Shown here: piece by piece, positions 38,496 through 50,681 of the stretch | Layout: each line of letters opens with the position of its first letter | How positions within the stretch are numbered: the stretch's first letter is position 1 | DNA from: Campylobacterales bacterium | Lineage (GTDB): Bacteria > Campylobacterota > Campylobacteria > Campylobacterales > Sulfurospirillaceae | Reading direction: 5' to 3' | NCBI GenBank assembly: GCA_016930915.1 | Contig: JAFGFU010000001.1 | Coordinates: 62,001 to 126,000, forward strand | Length of the DNA: 64,000 nt | The notes under the pieces: model-generated | The model's database searches: none | What the model saw: only the letters and a program-made list of their open reading frames with translations | What the model was told of the DNA's origin: nothing | Position numbers and translations under genes: made by a program

Positions 38496-39770
38496 ATGAA
38501 AGTCATGGTTGTTGGAAGTGGTGGTAGAGAGTATTCTATAGGTTTAGCCCTCAAAAAAGACCCAAATGTGAGTGAACTATTTTTTGCACCTGGAAATGGT
38601 GCGACTCCGCAACTAGGACACAATGTTACATGTAAAGATTATGAAGCATTAGCAGATTTTGCAAAAGAAAATAAGATTGACTTAACCGTTGTAGGGCCAG
38701 AAACGGCTTTGGTTGAGGGTATCGTTGATATTTTTAAAGCCAAAGGTTTGGTTATTTTTGGTGCTTCAAAAGCAGCCGCTCGTTTAGAGGGCTCAAAAAT
38801 TTTTATGAAAAATTTTCTCTCACGGTATGCCATTCCAACTGCAAAATTTATTGAAACCAGTGATGCTCAAAAAGCCAATCAGTTTATCGACACACTTGAG
38901 CTTCCTATTGTGGTCAAGGCCGATGGCTTGTGTGCAGGTAAAGGTGTGATTATTGCGACAAGCAAAGAAGAAGCTAAAGAAGCAGTCGCTGATATGCTCA
39001 GTGGTAAAAGTTTTGGCGATGCAGGGTTAGGCGTGGTTGTTGAAGAATTTTTGGATGGGTATGAACTTTCATTGTTTGTGGTCTGTGATGGAGAAGATTA
39101 TAAAATTCTTCCCGCTGCTCAGGATCACAAACGTTTAAAAGATAATGATATAGGACCTAATACAGGAGGTATGGGTGCGTATGCTCCAACGCCACTTATT
39201 GATGATGAACTTTATAGAAAAGTGGAAGAACGTGTAGTAAAACCAACTCTTAGAGGGATGCAAAAAGAGGGTGCTCCTTTTGAAGGTGTTTTATTTATTG
39301 GGTTGATGATTGTGAAAAACGAACCCATTGTTTTAGAATACAATGTCCGTTTTGGCGATCCTGAGTGTGAAATTTTGATGCCTCTTTTAAAAACGCCTGC
39401 GAGTGAGCTTTTCTATAAGGCAGCTACGCAAAATCTTAAAAATTTAACAATTGAGTTTTACGATAAATATGCTATCGCTGTGGTGATGGCAAGTGAGAAT
39501 TATCCTTATGGAAACTCAAAGCCTGCTGAGATTATTATTGATAAAAATGTTCTTGATGGCTTAGAAAATACTCATATTTCCTATGCAGGTGTGAGTTTAG
39601 AGGACGGTAAGTTGTATGCGACGGGTGGACGAGTTCTTTTATGCATTGGTGTAGGCGAGAGCATTCAAGAAGCGAGAGAAAGAGCTTATTTATTATGTGG
39701 GCAAGTTCATTTTGCAGGTAAACACTTTAGACGTGATATCGCATATCAGGCACTTAAACATGACAAATGA
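38496..39770 (+). CDS. purD: Phosphoribosylamine--glycine ligase
   Basis: [58 protein letters not shown]. Confidence 0.95.
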   Translation: MKVMVVGSGGREYSIGLALKKDPNVSELFFAPGNGATPQLGHNVTCKDYEALADFAKENKIDLTVVGPETALVEGIVDIFKAKGLVIFGASKAAARLEGSKIFMKNFLSRYAIPTAKFIETSDAQKANQFIDTLELPIVVKADGLCAGKGVIIATSKEEAKEAVADMLSGKSFGDAGLGVVVEEFLDGYELSLFVVCDGEDYKILPAAQDHKRLKDNDIGPNTGGMGAYAPTPLIDDELYRKVEERVVKPTLRGMQKEGAPFEGVLFIGLMIVKNEPIVLEYNVRFGDPECEILMPLLKTPASELFYKAATQNLKNLTIEFYDKYAIAVVMASENYPYGNSKPAEIIIDKNVLDGLENTHISYAGVSLEDGKLYATGGRVLLCIGVGESIQEARERAYLLCGQVHFAGKHFRRDIAYQALKHDK

Positions 39771-40215
39771 AGAGTTGATTGAGAAGTTTGAACGTGAAAA
39801 TATTACGTTAGCCACACTTTCAAAGCGTGGTTTTGCGTATGCTATTGATGAGATTTTAATTTCAGTCTTATTTGCCTTTATTTATATTGATCATATTCCT
39901 GAAAATACAACAACAGAGGAGATGATAGGAATCATCAATGGACTTTTTGCTTATGTTGTCTTATTAAAAGTTATTTATCAAACCTTTTTTGTATGGATGT
40001 ATGGTGCGACACTAGGGCGTATTGCTATGAAAATTAGAGTTATTTCAACAGAAGATTTAGAAAAGCCTTCATTTCTTCTATCTTTGAGTCGCGCATCGTT
40101 TAGAATTATTAGTGAGTCTATTTTTTATCTAGGTTTTGTATGGGCTGCACTAAATCCAAAAAGAGAGACATGGCATGATAGAGTTGCCAATACGCTGGTG
40201 GTCAATGCAAATTAA
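39760..40215 (+). CDS. RDD family membrane protein
   Basis: Starts [34 protein letters not shown], overlapping the purD stop; RDD-type TM topology. Confidence 0.8.
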   Translation: MTNEELIEKFERENITLATLSKRGFAYAIDEILISVLFAFIYIDHIPENTTTEEMIGIINGLFAYVVLLKVIYQTFFVWMYGATLGRIAMKIRVISTEDLEKPSFLLSLSRASFRIISESIFYLGFVWAALNPKRETWHDRVANTLVVNAN

Positions 40216-42331
40216 AGTATTTTTCTTAATGGTGCTTTCTCTAGGAAGCTTATGGGCAGTTGAACCCGCCCAAGATGTTGAAGTATTAGCACAAACGGTC
40301 ACAAAAGAGGGCACGCTTGTGCATGCTGTTGGCAATGTTGTTTTATACAGCCCAAAATACCTCATTACTGCTGATGAAGCTTATTATGACTATGAGAGCG
40401 GTGACTTAGAGCTTTTTGGTAATATTACAACCCTAGAAGGGGTAAAGTATGCTTCAAGAAGTGGGCATACGAAACTGAATCTAAATACTGATAAAGGTAT
40501 CTCTGATCCTCTCTTCTTTTTTGATGAAGCATCTAATGTTTGGATAAAGTGTGAAAACGCTATTTTAAATCCTGAAACATATGTAACTCAAAAAGCCATT
40601 GTTTCAAGTTGTAATACACAAGATCCAGATTGGAAGATTGCTTTTACAAGTGGAGAGTTTAACAAAGAGAGTAAATGGTTACATATTTATAATCCCGTGT
40701 TTTATGCCAATGATGTTCCTCTTCTTTATTTACCTTATTTTGCTTTTTCAACGGATACAACACGTAGAACAGGTCTTTTACCTCCAGAAATTGGTGTGGG
40801 TGGATCTGAGGGTTTTTATTATATGCAACCCATTTATTTTGCACCTGCAGAAAATTGGGATTTAGAGTTGCGTCCACAAATTCGAACGGAGCGAGGCGAA
40901 GGGATTCATGCAACCTACCGTTTTGTGGATTCACCTTACTCATCAGGGGAAATTACCACAGGTTATTTTAAAGAGCATAGCGATTATGCTAAAGAGGAAG
41001 AATTAAGTAACGATGCCCATTATGGTCTACGTGTTGCGTACGATAGAAGTGCACTGCTGAGTACAAAATACAGTGGTATTGAAGATGGATTGTGGGTCGA
41101 TATTAATTACCTCAATGATATCGACTACTATAACACTATTGATGCTGATTCAAGTGCCTCAACAAAATTGGTAACATCACGTATTAATTATTATGTCAAA
41201 AAAGATGAAGACTATTTTGGCATTTATGCAAAAAACTATATTGATACGTATGCCAAATCTAAATACGGTACAAATGATGGAACATTGCAAGAACTACCAA
41301 CACTCCATTATCACCATTTTTCAAATCCATTCTTATTAGACAACCTTTTTTACTCGGTAGACTATAAAGCAAAAAATTATACCCGCCAAGAGGGTGTTAC
41401 AGCTTTTCAAAATGAAGTTCGAACACCTGTGAGTCTTTACTTCTCTGTATTGGAAGATTATTTACATGTAAATATTTCTGAGAATGTTTATATGACACAG
41501 GTCTCCTATGGCAATGATTCTGACAAGGGAAGTTCTGGGCAATATTTTAACAACTATCATACAATTTCTGCCTATACAGATCTTTCAAAAGGGTATGATG
41601 ACTTTTTTCACACCATGCATATAGGTCTGGAGCATACCGTTCCTAGTTATGATAAAAAAAATGGAACATGGAGCTACACTGTAGATCCTACTAGTGATGA
41701 TCCCCTTATCCCTTTAGAATTTGAAGAAAAAAATACTGCTTTAAAATTTAGGCAGTTTTTTTATAATATGGATGGAGAGAAAAAATTTAGTCATGCGATT
41801 AAGCAAGCCTATTATTACGATAGAGAGGACAAATACGGTGATTTAGAGAACGATATGAAATATTATCTAACAGATCGTTTTTATGTAGGCAATATTATTA
41901 ATTATTCACATACTTTTTATAAACTTTCTCGTAATCAAGTCTCCTTGACGTATAAAGATACTGTGAATACAAGCTCAGTTCGTTATACTTATGTGGATAA
42001 ATCGTATGAATATAACAGTAAAGATAAAGATTATAGTTATGTCACCTTTAGTGCTGAAACACACTATTTTGAAAATATTGACCTTTTTGCAACAATCAAT
42101 TATGACATAGAAGAAGATATTTTTAAATCATGGAGTGTGGGTCTCAAAAAAATGAAAAAATGCTGGGATTACTCTTTGGTGTATCGTAATGTAACCAATC
42201 CAAAACAAACCAGTTCAGAAGTAGGAGTTGATTCTACGAATAAAAAAGGTGTTATGCTCATGTTTACACTCTATCCGATGGGAAGCATGAACTATGAACT
42301 TTTTTCTCAAGAGAGTGAACAAAAGTTATAA
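40205..42331 (+). CDS. lptD: LPS-assembly protein LptD
   Basis: Signal peptide, AEYY/ADEAYYDYESGDLELFGNITTLEG OstA-like part and long beta-barrel with VFYANDVPLLYLPYFAF. Confidence 0.88.
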   Translation: MQIKVFFLMVLSLGSLWAVEPAQDVEVLAQTVTKEGTLVHAVGNVVLYSPKYLITADEAYYDYESGDLELFGNITTLEGVKYASRSGHTKLNLNTDKGISDPLFFFDEASNVWIKCENAILNPETYVTQKAIVSSCNTQDPDWKIAFTSGEFNKESKWLHIYNPVFYANDVPLLYLPYFAFSTDTTRRTGLLPPEIGVGGSEGFYYMQPIYFAPAENWDLELRPQIRTERGEGIHATYRFVDSPYSSGEITTGYFKEHSDYAKEEELSNDAHYGLRVAYDRSALLSTKYSGIEDGLWVDINYLNDIDYYNTIDADSSASTKLVTSRINYYVKKDEDYFGIYAKNYIDTYAKSKYGTNDGTLQELPTLHYHHFSNPFLLDNLFYSVDYKAKNYTRQEGVTAFQNEVRTPVSLYFSVLEDYLHVNISENVYMTQVSYGNDSDKGSSGQYFNNYHTISAYTDLSKGYDDFFHTMHIGLEHTVPSYDKKNGTWSYTVDPTSDDPLIPLEFEEKNTALKFRQFFYNMDGEKKFSHAIKQAYYYDREDKYGDLENDMKYYLTDRFYVGNIINYSHTFYKLSRNQVSLTYKDTVNTSSVRYTYVDKSYEYNSKDKDYSYVTFSAETHYFENIDLFATINYDIEEDIFKSWSVGLKKMKKCWDYSLVYRNVTNPKQTSSEVGVDSTNKKGVMLMFTLYPMGSMNYELFSQESEQKL
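41461..41472. repeat. TTTACATGTAAA palindrome (exact), in lptD (LHVN)
   Basis: Exact; 16-bp palindrome TATTTACATGTAAATA. Confidence 0.95.
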
Positions 42332-42365
42332 ATAAAATTGAGCTAAAAACGAAGGAGTTAAAGCA

Positions 42366-44600
42366 GTGGAATATAAAATTAATGTAAATAATCAAGAAGA
42401 AATTTATGATTTAGGTAAAGTTGCAAAGCAAGCAGCAGGGGCTGCGCTTTTAAAAATTAAAAATACTGTTATTCTAGCAACCGTTGCGCGTGATGATAAC
42501 CAAGTAGCAGAGAATTTTGTGCCTTTGACTGTTCAGTATGTTGAAAAAAGTTATGCCGTTGGAAAGATTCCTGGCGGATACATTAAAAGAGAGACAAAGC
42601 CAGGTGATTTTGAAACGCTAACTTCGCGTATTATTGATAGAAGTTTAAGACCGCTTTTTCCTAAAGGGTATGCATATCCTACTCAGATTACAGTTTTTGT
42701 TTTAAGTTGTGATCCTGAAGTTGATCTTCAAGTTGCAGCACTCAATGCTGCAAGTGCGGCACTTTACCTTTCAGATATTCCTGTGAATAAAGCCGTTTCG
42801 GGTGTTCGTATTGGATATATAGACGGGCATTATGTTGTCAATCCTTCGAATTTAGCTTTAAAAAAGAGTACGTTAGATTTATATGTTGCAGGAACGAAAG
42901 AAGAACTTTTAATGATAGAAATGCGTTCAATCGCTTCTATGGAATCGATGAGTTTACCTATTATGGCTATTGATCCTATGCTTGATCCTACCTTGGCAGA
43001 GAGCATTATGACAAAACAGACAATTAATGAGTTTGATGAAGATGCAATTTTGGTGGCTATTGATAAAGCGCAAAGTGCCATTAGTGAAGCGACTACCGCT
43101 TATGAAAAGACATTTGCACCTCTTAAAAAAGAGGATGCTACTTTGGATTACAAAGCAGATTTGGTGAACGACTCTATTTTTGCTTATATTGATGAGTTTT
43201 ATAAAGAAGCTGTTTGTAATGCCATTAATCAAATGGCTAAAAGTGAACGTGCTAGTGAGCTTAGCAAAATTGTAGAAACCATCCTTAAAGATGATGTTGC
43301 TGTTGTCGAAGCATGGGATAAAAATCTTGTGGATAGCGTTGTTAATGCCTATAAAAAGAAAATTGTACGTGAAATGATTATTGAAAAAGGTGTAAGGGCT
43401 GATGGTAGAAAACTCAATGAAGTAAGACCTATTAGCATTGAAACCAATCTTTTACCTCTTGCGCATGGTTCATGTTTGTTTACACGAGGTCAAACACAAG
43501 CTCTTGTCATTGCAACATTAGGTAACGACAAAGACGCACAAATGTATGATTTATTAACAGAAAAGAGTAGCGTAAGTGATACGTTTATGGTAAATTATAA
43601 TTTTCCTGGATTTTCAGTGGGTGAAGCTTCTCCTCTTCGAGCTCCAGGACGAAGAGAACTTGGGCATGGGAATCTTGCTCGTAGGGCACTCGAACCAGTT
43701 GTGGATATTAATCGTTTACAGACCATTCGTTTGGTTTCTGAAATTTTAGAGTCTAATGGTTCTTCTTCAATGGCAACCATTTGTGGTGGTGCTTTGGCAT
43801 TAAAAGCTGCAGGTGTTGAAATTGAAAAATTGGTTGCAGGTATCGCAATGGGGCTTGTATTTGAAGGTGAAAAACATGCAGTTTTGAGTGATATTATGGG
43901 ACTTGAAGACCATGATGGCGACATGGATTTTAAAGTTGCTGGAACCAAAGATGGTATTACTGCTCTTCAAATGGATATAAAACTTGGGGGTATCTCTCCT
44001 GATGTTCTTAAAGAAGCCCTTTATCAAGCAAAAGAGGGAAGGGCACATATTCTTTCCATTATGGAAAAAGCAAATGAAGAGATTGTTGTTAATAATGCAG
44101 TTCTCCCAAAACTAGAGCTATTTAGTGTTGATCCGTCTAAAATTGTAGATATTATAGGACAGGCTGGAAAAACAATTAAAGAAATTATTGAAAAATTTGA
44201 AGTTTCTATTGATTTGGACCGTGAAAAAGGTGAAGTAAAGATTGCAGGTGAAAATAAAGACAAAGTAGATGCAGCAAAAGAACATATTATTCAAATTACC
44301 AATAAGCCCTCTTTTGGTGGTCGAGGTGGACGTGAACGCGATAATAAACATAGCCCAAGAGAATCTAAACCAATTCCTACATTTGTACAAGATGAAGTGG
44401 TGGATGGAGTCGTAAAACGTATTGTTGATTTTGGTGCATTTATTGAATTACCAGGGGGTATTGATGGGCTCTTACATGTCTCAAAAATAGCTGATCATAG
44501 AGTTGATAAAGTAAGTGATTATTTAACTTTAGAGCAAAAAGTACGTGTAAAAATTTTAAAACAAACAGGGAATAAAATAGAATTAGAGCTTATGCGCTAA
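42366..44600 (+). CDS. pnp: Polyribonucleotide nucleotidyltransferase
   Basis: [27 protein letters not shown] ([14 protein letters not shown]-like) and S1 ([21 protein letters not shown]). Confidence 0.97.
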   Translation: MEYKINVNNQEEIYDLGKVAKQAAGAALLKIKNTVILATVARDDNQVAENFVPLTVQYVEKSYAVGKIPGGYIKRETKPGDFETLTSRIIDRSLRPLFPKGYAYPTQITVFVLSCDPEVDLQVAALNAASAALYLSDIPVNKAVSGVRIGYIDGHYVVNPSNLALKKSTLDLYVAGTKEELLMIEMRSIASMESMSLPIMAIDPMLDPTLAESIMTKQTINEFDEDAILVAIDKAQSAISEATTAYEKTFAPLKKEDATLDYKADLVNDSIFAYIDEFYKEAVCNAINQMAKSERASELSKIVETILKDDVAVVEAWDKNLVDSVVNAYKKKIVREMIIEKGVRADGRKLNEVRPISIETNLLPLAHGSCLFTRGQTQALVIATLGNDKDAQMYDLLTEKSSVSDTFMVNYNFPGFSVGEASPLRAPGRRELGHGNLARRALEPVVDINRLQTIRLVSEILESNGSSSMATICGGALALKAAGVEIEKLVAGIAMGLVFEGEKHAVLSDIMGLEDHDGDMDFKVAGTKDGITALQMDIKLGGISPDVLKEALYQAKEGRAHILSIMEKANEEIVVNNAVLPKLELFSVDPSKIVDIIGQAGKTIKEIIEKFEVSIDLDREKGEVKIAGENKDKVDAAKEHIIQITNKPSFGGRGGRERDNKHSPRESKPIPTFVQDEVVDGVVKRIVDFGAFIELPGGIDGLLHVSKIADHRVDKVSDYLTLEQKVRVKILKQTGNKIELELMR

Positions 44601-44626
44601 TTTAAAGGCTTTTTAACAATTCGTTA

Positions 44627-44667
44627 GATAAAATCTCGCCTACAAAGTGGTAAGTAGGGATTTTATC
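44627..44667 (+). promoter_or_regulatory. Imperfect extended hairpin in the pnp-atpE gap
   Basis: GATAAAATC-tcg-CCTAC-aaagtggtaa-GTAGG-GATTTTATC. Confidence 0.5.
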
Positions 44668-44701
44668 CGAACAGACTTTGAAATAAAATGAGGAGTAATC
44701 T

Positions 44702-45004
44702 TTGAAAAAGATTCTTTTTTTAATGGCTGCATTTGCTACATTTGCATTTGCTGGTGAAACTGAAACTATTAAAGCGTATTCAGTTCTTACTGTTGGTATT
44801 GTTTTAGGTCTTGCTGCATTCGGTGCTGCAATTGGTATGGGTAACACTGCATCTGCAGCCATTTCTGGTACAGCTAGAAATCCAGGAATTGGTGGTAAAC
44901 TTGTTACAACAATGTTTATTGCACTTGCAATGATTGAAGCACAGGTTATTTATGCACTTGTTATTGCTTTAATTCTTCTTTACAAAAACCCATTACTTGG
45001 TTAA
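44702..45004 (+). CDS. atpE: F0F1 ATP synthase subunit c
   Basis: GLAAFGAAIGMGNTASAAISGTARNPGIGGKLVTTMFIALAMIEAQVIYALVIALILLYKNP; TTG start. Confidence 0.93.
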   Translation: MKKILFLMAAFATFAFAGETETIKAYSVLTVGIVLGLAAFGAAIGMGNTASAAISGTARNPGIGGKLVTTMFIALAMIEAQVIYALVIALILLYKNPLLG

Positions 45005-45019
45005 TAAAAAGTAAATTCT

Positions 45020-45046
45020 GAAGGAGTACTTAAGCTCCTTCTTTTT
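45020..45046 (+). terminator. Intrinsic terminator after atpE
   Basis: GAAGGAG-tacttaag-CTCCTTC followed by TTTTT. Confidence 0.8.
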
Positions 45047-45050
45047 CTAT

Positions 45051-45135
45051 GCGGTCGTGGTGGAACGGTAGACACGCTACCTTGAGGTGGTAGTGCCTTA
45101 CGGGTGTGGGGGTTCAAATCCCCCCGACCGCACCA
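45051..45135 (+). tRNA. tRNA-Leu (GAG), CCA encoded
   Basis: GCGGTCG/CGACCGC acceptor stem, anticodon arm CTACC-TTGAGGT-GGTAG, variable arm, T arm GGGGGTTCAAATCCCCC, A-CCA. Confidence 0.95.
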
Positions 45136-45221
45136 TTTTCCTACTTCGTTTTTAATCTTTTATTCAAATTAATGTTTCTCTATGCTAGCATTTCATTCAT
45201 TAAAAATTTTGAGGCTTATCA

Positions 45222-45482
45222 ATGCGTGAGTTAGAATTAAAAAATATTTTAAAAATAAACAACAGAGAGTTTTTGGTTTCAACAATTAGTATGCATGTGC
45301 GACACTCTTTTTTTGAAGATGATGCAAAGAGACTTGTGTATGAAACAATGGTTTTTGAAATTATTAATGATGAAGTGCAATTCCATCATCCTATTTTTAA
45401 TGAGCGTTACAACATGGCAGACGAAGCTATCGCTGAACACGGTGCTATTATTAAAAATCCTGAAATTTTCTTCATTCTTTAA
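45222..45482 (+). CDS. Hypothetical protein (86 aa)
   Basis: Isolated co-directional ORF after tRNA-Leu; no recognised domain. Confidence 0.5.
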   Translation: MRELELKNILKINNREFLVSTISMHVRHSFFEDDAKRLVYETMVFEIINDEVQFHHPIFNERYNMADEAIAEHGAIIKNPEIFFIL

Positions 45483-45668
45483 TCATCTTTTGTGTAAAAA
45501 TTATTAATTGTTAATAGACTTTTAAATTTCACTTTCATCGTTTTATTGATGATGAAATCACTCCTTTTTTGACTCTTTTTTGTAGGTTTGATTTAATAAA
45601 AGAAATGATAAAATACCAAACTTTTGGCTATGTTTTTTAGTTAAATTTAAACAAAAAGGGTTGCGTCC

Positions 45669-45914
45669 ATGGAAGTTAATCTGATTGTAGAGAGCTTAAA
45701 ATTCTTAGTTTTAGGTATGTCTACGGTATTTATGTTTTTGGTATTATTGGTTTTAGTTTTAAATCTACAAGCTAAAATCATTATGAAATATTTTCCTACA
45801 AAAATGGAAAATATAAATGTGGGTCATTCTTCTTCGGAATTATCACAGCAAGGTAACTTGGCAGTTGTTGCAGCGATAGCTGCTTCTCTCAAATCATACA
45901 AACAATCAAAATAG
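45669..45914 (+). CDS. Oxaloacetate decarboxylase gamma subunit-like (OadG)
   Basis: Single N-terminal TM, short protein directly upstream of oadA; IAASLKSYK tail. Confidence 0.75.
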   Translation: MEVNLIVESLKFLVLGMSTVFMFLVLLVLVLNLQAKIIMKYFPTKMENINVGHSSSELSQQGNLAVVAAIAASLKSYKQSK

Positions 45915-45932
45915 CATAAAGGGCGAGATAAG

Positions 45933-47741
45933 ATGGCTAAAAAATACATCGATGTGATGGATACGACGTTTAGAGATGGATTTCAATCCGTTTTTGGTGG
46001 ACGTGTGCTTATGGATGATTTTCTTCCAGCAGTAGCAGCGGCGCGTGAGGCAGGTATTAGCCATTTTGAATTTGGGGGAGGGGCACGTTTTCAAAGTCTC
46101 TATTTCTACCTCAATGAAGATGCTTTTGTCATGATGGATAAATTCCGTGAAATTGCAGGCCCTGATGCAAATTTGCAAACTCTTGCACGTGGAGTCAATA
46201 CGGTTATGCTCGATACAGGGAATCGAGAATTAATTGATTTACACGCTAAAATGTTTAAAAAACATGGCACAACAACCATTCGTAACTTTGATGCACTCAA
46301 TGATGTTGAAAATCTCAAATACAGTGGTGAACGCATTGCGCACCATGGTTTAAAACATGAAATTGTTGTAACGATGATGGATTTACCTCCTGGATGTGTT
46401 GGCGCACATGATGTTGCTTTTTATGAAAAAACTCTTCGTGAAATTTTAGACTCAGATATTCCTTATCATAGTATCTGTTTTAAAGATGCCAGTGGAACAT
46501 CTAGTCCTCAAAAAGTTTATGAGACTATCAAAATGGCACGTAAACTTGTCCCAGAGGGAACTCATTTGCGACTTCATACACATGAAACTGCGGGTGTAAG
46601 TGTTGCATGTTATTTAGCAGCGCTTGAAGCAGGTATTGATGGTATTGATATGGCAGCCAGTCCTGTCAGTGGTGGTACGTCTCAACCAGATATTTTAACC
46701 ATGCTTCATGCTGTTAAAGGCAAAGAGTATGACTTGGGTGGGTTAGAGTTAGAAAAAATCCTCAAATATGAAGATGTTTTACAAGAGTGCTTAAAAGATT
46801 ATTTTATGCCACCTGAAGCTACACAAGTTTCTCCACTCATTCCTTTTTCTCCAATGCCTGGCGGTGCGTTGACCGCAAACACACAAATGCTTCGCGATAA
46901 TAATATTTTGAATAAATTTCCAGAAGTCATTAAAGCGATGCGTGAAGTGGTTGAAAAAGGTGGGTATGGTACTAGCGTGACGCCGGTTTCTCAATTTTAT
47001 TTCCAGCAAGCATTTAATAACGTGATGTTTGGACCATGGAAAAAAATTGCAGAAGGTTATGGCAAAATGGTCTTAGGTTATTTTGGAAAAACACCAGTCG
47101 CACCTGATTCTGAAGTAGTCTCACTTGCAAGCGAACAGCTTAAACTTCCTCCTACAACAAAAAATGCACTTGATTTGGCAGATGCGGATGATACAAAATC
47201 CCTTTTACATGTAAAACAGATTTTAGAAAAAGAAAACCTTGACGTGAGTGAAGAAAATCTTTTAATTGCCGCAGCGTGTAAGGAAAAAGGAATTGCTTTT
47301 CTAAAAGGCGAAGCCAAAGTGAATGTAAGAAAAGTTTCTGTTAAAAAAGAGGAAAGTGTTTCTGGCCAGAGTGATTTTACTGTGACGGTTAACGGTCAAA
47401 AATACCATGTGAAGTCTGAAAACAATAGTGCTTCTATTATGGTGAATGGTGAAAATTACGAGATTGACATTACTGAGGGTTTTGAAGAGGGCAGTGTATC
47501 ATCATCGGTATCTTCCAAGGGAGCTTCTTCAGGAGTAGAGATTAAAGCGGGTCTACCTGGTTCTATTTTTAAAGTCTTAGTGAATGTTGGAGATAAAGTG
47601 ACTGAGGGACAAGTGGTTGTGATTATTGAAGCTATGAAAATGGAGATAGAAGTGACTGCTCCAAGTGCTGGTGTAGTAAGTGCCGTTAAGGTTAAACAAG
47701 GTGATACCATTGTCAATGGTCAAGTCCTTGTTACGCTGTAA
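45933..47741 (+). CDS. oadA: Oxaloacetate decarboxylase alpha / pyruvate carboxylase subunit B
   Basis: [30 protein letters not shown]; biotinyl motif [19 protein letters not shown]. Confidence 0.92.
   Translation: MAKKYIDVMDTTFRDGFQSVFGGRVLMDDFLPAVAAAREAGISHFEFGGGARFQSLYFYLNEDAFVMMDKFREIAGPDANLQTLARGVNTVMLDTGNRELIDLHAKMFKKHGTTTIRNFDALNDVENLKYSGERIAHHGLKHEIVVTMMDLPPGCVGAHDVAFYEKTLREILDSDIPYHSICFKDASGTSSPQKVYETIKMARKLVPEGTHLRLHTHETAGVSVACYLAALEAGIDGIDMAASPVSGGTSQPDILTMLHAVKGKEYDLGGLELEKILKYEDVLQECLKDYFMPPEATQVSPLIPFSPMPGGALTANTQMLRDNNILNKFPEVIKAMREVVEKGGYGTSVTPVSQFYFQQAFNNVMFGPWKKIAEGYGKMVLGYFGKTPVAPDSEVVSLASEQLKLPPTTKNALDLADADDTKSLLHVKQILEKENLDVSEENLLIAAACKEKGIAFLKGEAKVNVRKVSVKKEESVSGQSDFTVTVNGQKYHVKSENNSASIMVNGENYEIDITEGFEEGSVSSSVSSKGASSGVEIKAGLPGSIFKVLVNVGDKVTEGQVVVIIEAMKMEIEVTAPSAGVVSAVKVKQGDTIVNGQVLVTL
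47204..47215. repeat. TTTACATGTAAA palindrome (exact), in oadA (LHVK)
   Basis: Exact 12-mer. Confidence 0.95.
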
Positions 47742-47751
47742 AGAGTTAAAT

Positions 47752-49062
47752 ATGAAAAAAGTGATTATTTATCTTCTCATGCTAGTAAGTTTGAGTTTTA
47801 TGACAACTTCTTTGTATGCCAGTGATGTCGCAAAAGAAAATCTTAATCAAGATTATAAATCCAAGAGTGTTCCTGAACTTTTTGGTTCTCTGTATGAATC
47901 AACAGGCTTAAATGCTATTATCAATCCTACAGAAGGGTTGGTCTCTCATGGTACTGTTGTCTCTGTATTTAATCAGAGTGGCGGAAGAATCATGATGATG
48001 GCTATTTGTTTTGTATTATTCTATCTGGCAATTGCTAAAGGCTTTGAACCTCTTTTGTTAATCCCGATTGCTTTTGGTGGTTTTTTGGCAAATATCCCAT
48101 TAGCAGATATTGCAGGACCTGATGGATTTTTGGGTATTTTATTTAATATGGGAGTCTCAACAGGACTTTTTCCTATTATTATTTTTATGGGAGTAGGGGC
48201 AATGACAGATTTTGGTCCATTGCTTGCTAATCCTAAAACTGCACTTCTAGGGGGCGCTGCACAATTTGGTATTTTTGGTACGATTGTCGGTGCGGCAGCT
48301 CTTTCTCAATATACGGGTGTTATTGATTTTTCACTTAAAGAAGCTGCTGCCATTGGAATTATTGGCGGGGCAGATGGTCCTACTTCTATTTTTGTTGCTT
48401 CAAAATTAGCGCCTGATTTACTAGGTGCTATTGCAGTTGCTGCCTATTCTTACATGGCGTTGGTTCCTATTATTCAACCTCCAATTATGAAGGCGCTTAC
48501 AACAAAAGAAGAGCGCAAAATTAAGATGGAACAATTGCGTGAAGTTTCTAAATTGGAAAAAATTGTCTTCCCATTAACGGTAATGGTGATTTGTATTTTG
48601 ATATTGCCTGATGCTACGCCATTAATAGGTGCGTTAACGTTTGGTAATTTTGTCAAAGAATCGGGTATGGCAAAACGTCTTTCAGATACCATGGAAAATT
48701 CATTAATTAATATTGTTACTATTTTCTTAGGACTTTCTGTTGGCTCAAAATTAGCAGCAGAGAAATTTTTAGTGCCTGAAACATTAGGTATTCTTGTCTT
48801 AGGATTGATTGCTTTTTCTATGGGAACAGCTGGTGGTGTTATTATGGCTAAGGTTATGAATAAATTTAGTACACATAAAATTAATCCATTGATTGGTTCA
48901 GCAGGCGTTAGTGCTGTGCCAATGGCGGCTAGGGTTTCGAATAAAGAGGGAATGAAGGAAGATCCAAGCAATATGCTTTTAATGCATGCGATGGGTCCAA
49001 ATGTGGCAGGTGTTATTGGCTCAGCAGTTGCAGCAGGTGTTCTGTTGTCTATTTTTAAATAA
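47752..49062 (+). CDS. oadB: Sodium-pumping oxaloacetate decarboxylase beta subunit
   Basis: [47 protein letters not shown] at 47752 gives a signal-like N-terminus; the listed 47680 start overlaps oadA. Confidence 0.93.
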   Translation: MKKVIIYLLMLVSLSFMTTSLYASDVAKENLNQDYKSKSVPELFGSLYESTGLNAIINPTEGLVSHGTVVSVFNQSGGRIMMMAICFVLFYLAIAKGFEPLLLIPIAFGGFLANIPLADIAGPDGFLGILFNMGVSTGLFPIIIFMGVGAMTDFGPLLANPKTALLGGAAQFGIFGTIVGAAALSQYTGVIDFSLKEAAAIGIIGGADGPTSIFVASKLAPDLLGAIAVAAYSYMALVPIIQPPIMKALTTKEERKIKMEQLREVSKLEKIVFPLTVMVICILILPDATPLIGALTFGNFVKESGMAKRLSDTMENSLINIVTIFLGLSVGSKLAAEKFLVPETLGILVLGLIAFSMGTAGGVIMAKVMNKFSTHKINPLIGSAGVSAVPMAARVSNKEGMKEDPSNMLLMHAMGPNVAGVIGSAVAAGVLLSIFK

Positions 49063-49083
49063 ATGTTTTGAGGGTATAAAGGT

Positions 49084-50661
49084 ATGTCGAAGATTAATGA
49101 AATAGAAAAGTTAGGTTTAACAAATATTGGTAAGGTGCATTATAATATCGGTTATGATGAATTGCTTGAACAAGAAATTAAAAACAATGAAGGCCGCATT
49201 ACCCGTAATGGGACGTTTAGTGTTGACACAGGTATTTTTACAGGAAGAAGTCCAAAAGATAAATATTTCGTAGATCAAGCTCCTTCTAATCAATACATCT
49301 CATGGGGTAAAATAAACCAAAAAATCAGTAAAGAGATTTTTGATGAACTGTTTGAAAAGGTAAAGGGACAACTTTCCAATAAAGATATTTATATCCAAGA
49401 TGCTTACAGTGGCGGTAGTTTAGCGAGTCGTAAAAGTATTCGTGTGGTGACAGAGGTGGCTTGGCAGGCACATTTTGTTAAAAATATGTTTATTCGCCCA
49501 AGTGAAGAAGAATTAGCGACGTTTAAACCTGACTTTACGCTTTATAATGCATGTAAAGTGGTGGATGATGATTATAAAAAACATGGACTCCATTCGGATG
49601 TTTTTGTTGTTTTTAATGTGGAAGAAAATATTGCCATTATTGGTGGTACCTGGTATGGTGGAGAGATTAAAAAGGGTATTTTCTCTATGATGAACTATTG
49701 GTTGCCATTAGAGGGAAAACTCTCCATGCATTGTTCAGCCAATGTGGGTGAAAAAGGGGATACCGCACTTTTCTTTGGACTTTCAGGCACAGGAAAAACA
49801 ACTCTTTCAACAGATCCTAAACGTAAATTGATTGGCGATGATGAGCACGGTTGGGATGATGAGGGCATTTTCAATTTTGAAGGTGGCTGTTACGCAAAAT
49901 GTATTAATCTTGACCCAAACAGTGAACCTGAAATTTATGGTGCCATTAAGAAAGATGCACTCTTAGAAAATGTGGTCATTGACGAAAACGACGTTGTTGA
50001 TTATGCAGATAGCTCAAAAACTGAGAATACGCGTGTTTCTTACCCTATTTATCACATTGAAAATCATGAAAAAACACTTCAAGCAGGTCACCCTAAAAAG
50101 ATAATCTTTTTAAGTGCGGATGCTTTTGGCGTCTTACCTCCTGTCTCAAAACTCAGTAAAGAGCAAGCAATGTACTACTTTTTAAGTGGTTATACGGCTA
50201 AAGTTGCAGGAACAGAACGTGGTATCACAGAGCCTGTGGCAACCTTTAGTGCATGTTTTGGAGAGGCATTTTTACCATTGCACCCAACGGTGTATGCAAA
50301 GTTGCTAGGTGAAAAAATTGATAAACATGGGGTTGATGTTTATTTGGTCAATACGGGTTGGACTGGTGGTGGTTTTGGTATTGGTAAACGTATGAGTATT
50401 AAAGCGACTCGTGCGTGTATTAATGCCATTTTAGATGGTAGTATTAATGATTCTGATTTTGAAGCGATTCCTGTCTTTAACATTCAAGTTCCTAAAACAC
50501 TCACAGGCGTTCCGACCGAGCTTTTAAATCCTAAAAATACCTGGGAAAATAAAAGCCTTTATGATGCAACACGTGATGAGCTTGCTGGTATGTTTATTGA
50601 AAACTTTAAGAAATATATCACTGCAGATTCTGATTTTTCAAACGCAGGTCCAAAACTCTAA
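49084..50661 (+). CDS. pckA: Phosphoenolpyruvate carboxykinase (ATP)
   Basis: [54 protein letters not shown]. Confidence 0.97.
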   Translation: MSKINEIEKLGLTNIGKVHYNIGYDELLEQEIKNNEGRITRNGTFSVDTGIFTGRSPKDKYFVDQAPSNQYISWGKINQKISKEIFDELFEKVKGQLSNKDIYIQDAYSGGSLASRKSIRVVTEVAWQAHFVKNMFIRPSEEELATFKPDFTLYNACKVVDDDYKKHGLHSDVFVVFNVEENIAIIGGTWYGGEIKKGIFSMMNYWLPLEGKLSMHCSANVGEKGDTALFFGLSGTGKTTLSTDPKRKLIGDDEHGWDDEGIFNFEGGCYAKCINLDPNSEPEIYGAIKKDALLENVVIDENDVVDYADSSKTENTRVSYPIYHIENHEKTLQAGHPKKIIFLSADAFGVLPPVSKLSKEQAMYYFLSGYTAKVAGTERGITEPVATFSACFGEAFLPLHPTVYAKLLGEKIDKHGVDVYLVNTGWTGGGFGIGKRMSIKATRACINAILDGSINDSDFEAIPVFNIQVPKTLTGVPTELLNPKNTWENKSLYDATRDELAGMFIENFKKYITADSDFSNAGPKL

Positions 50662-50669
50662 TTTTTATC

Positions 50670-50681
50670 TTTACATGTAAA
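50670..50681. repeat. TTTACATGTAAA palindrome (exact), pckA-argH gap
   Basis: Exact; partner TTTACATGTAAG at 50693-50704. Confidence 0.95.

Noticed and set aside
44471-44483. LHVS in pnp at a TTACATGT sequence as another copy of the palindrome
   Set aside because: GLLHVSKI is a conserved S1-domain sequence and the site lacks the right half of the palindrome, so it is not counted.
48474-48971. 165-aa minus-strand ORF opposite oadB (and similar long antisense ORFs, e.g. 58202..58780 and 54720..55178)
   Set aside because: They lie wholly antisense to strongly supported genes, have skewed composition and no recognisable domains; explained as shadow ORFs.
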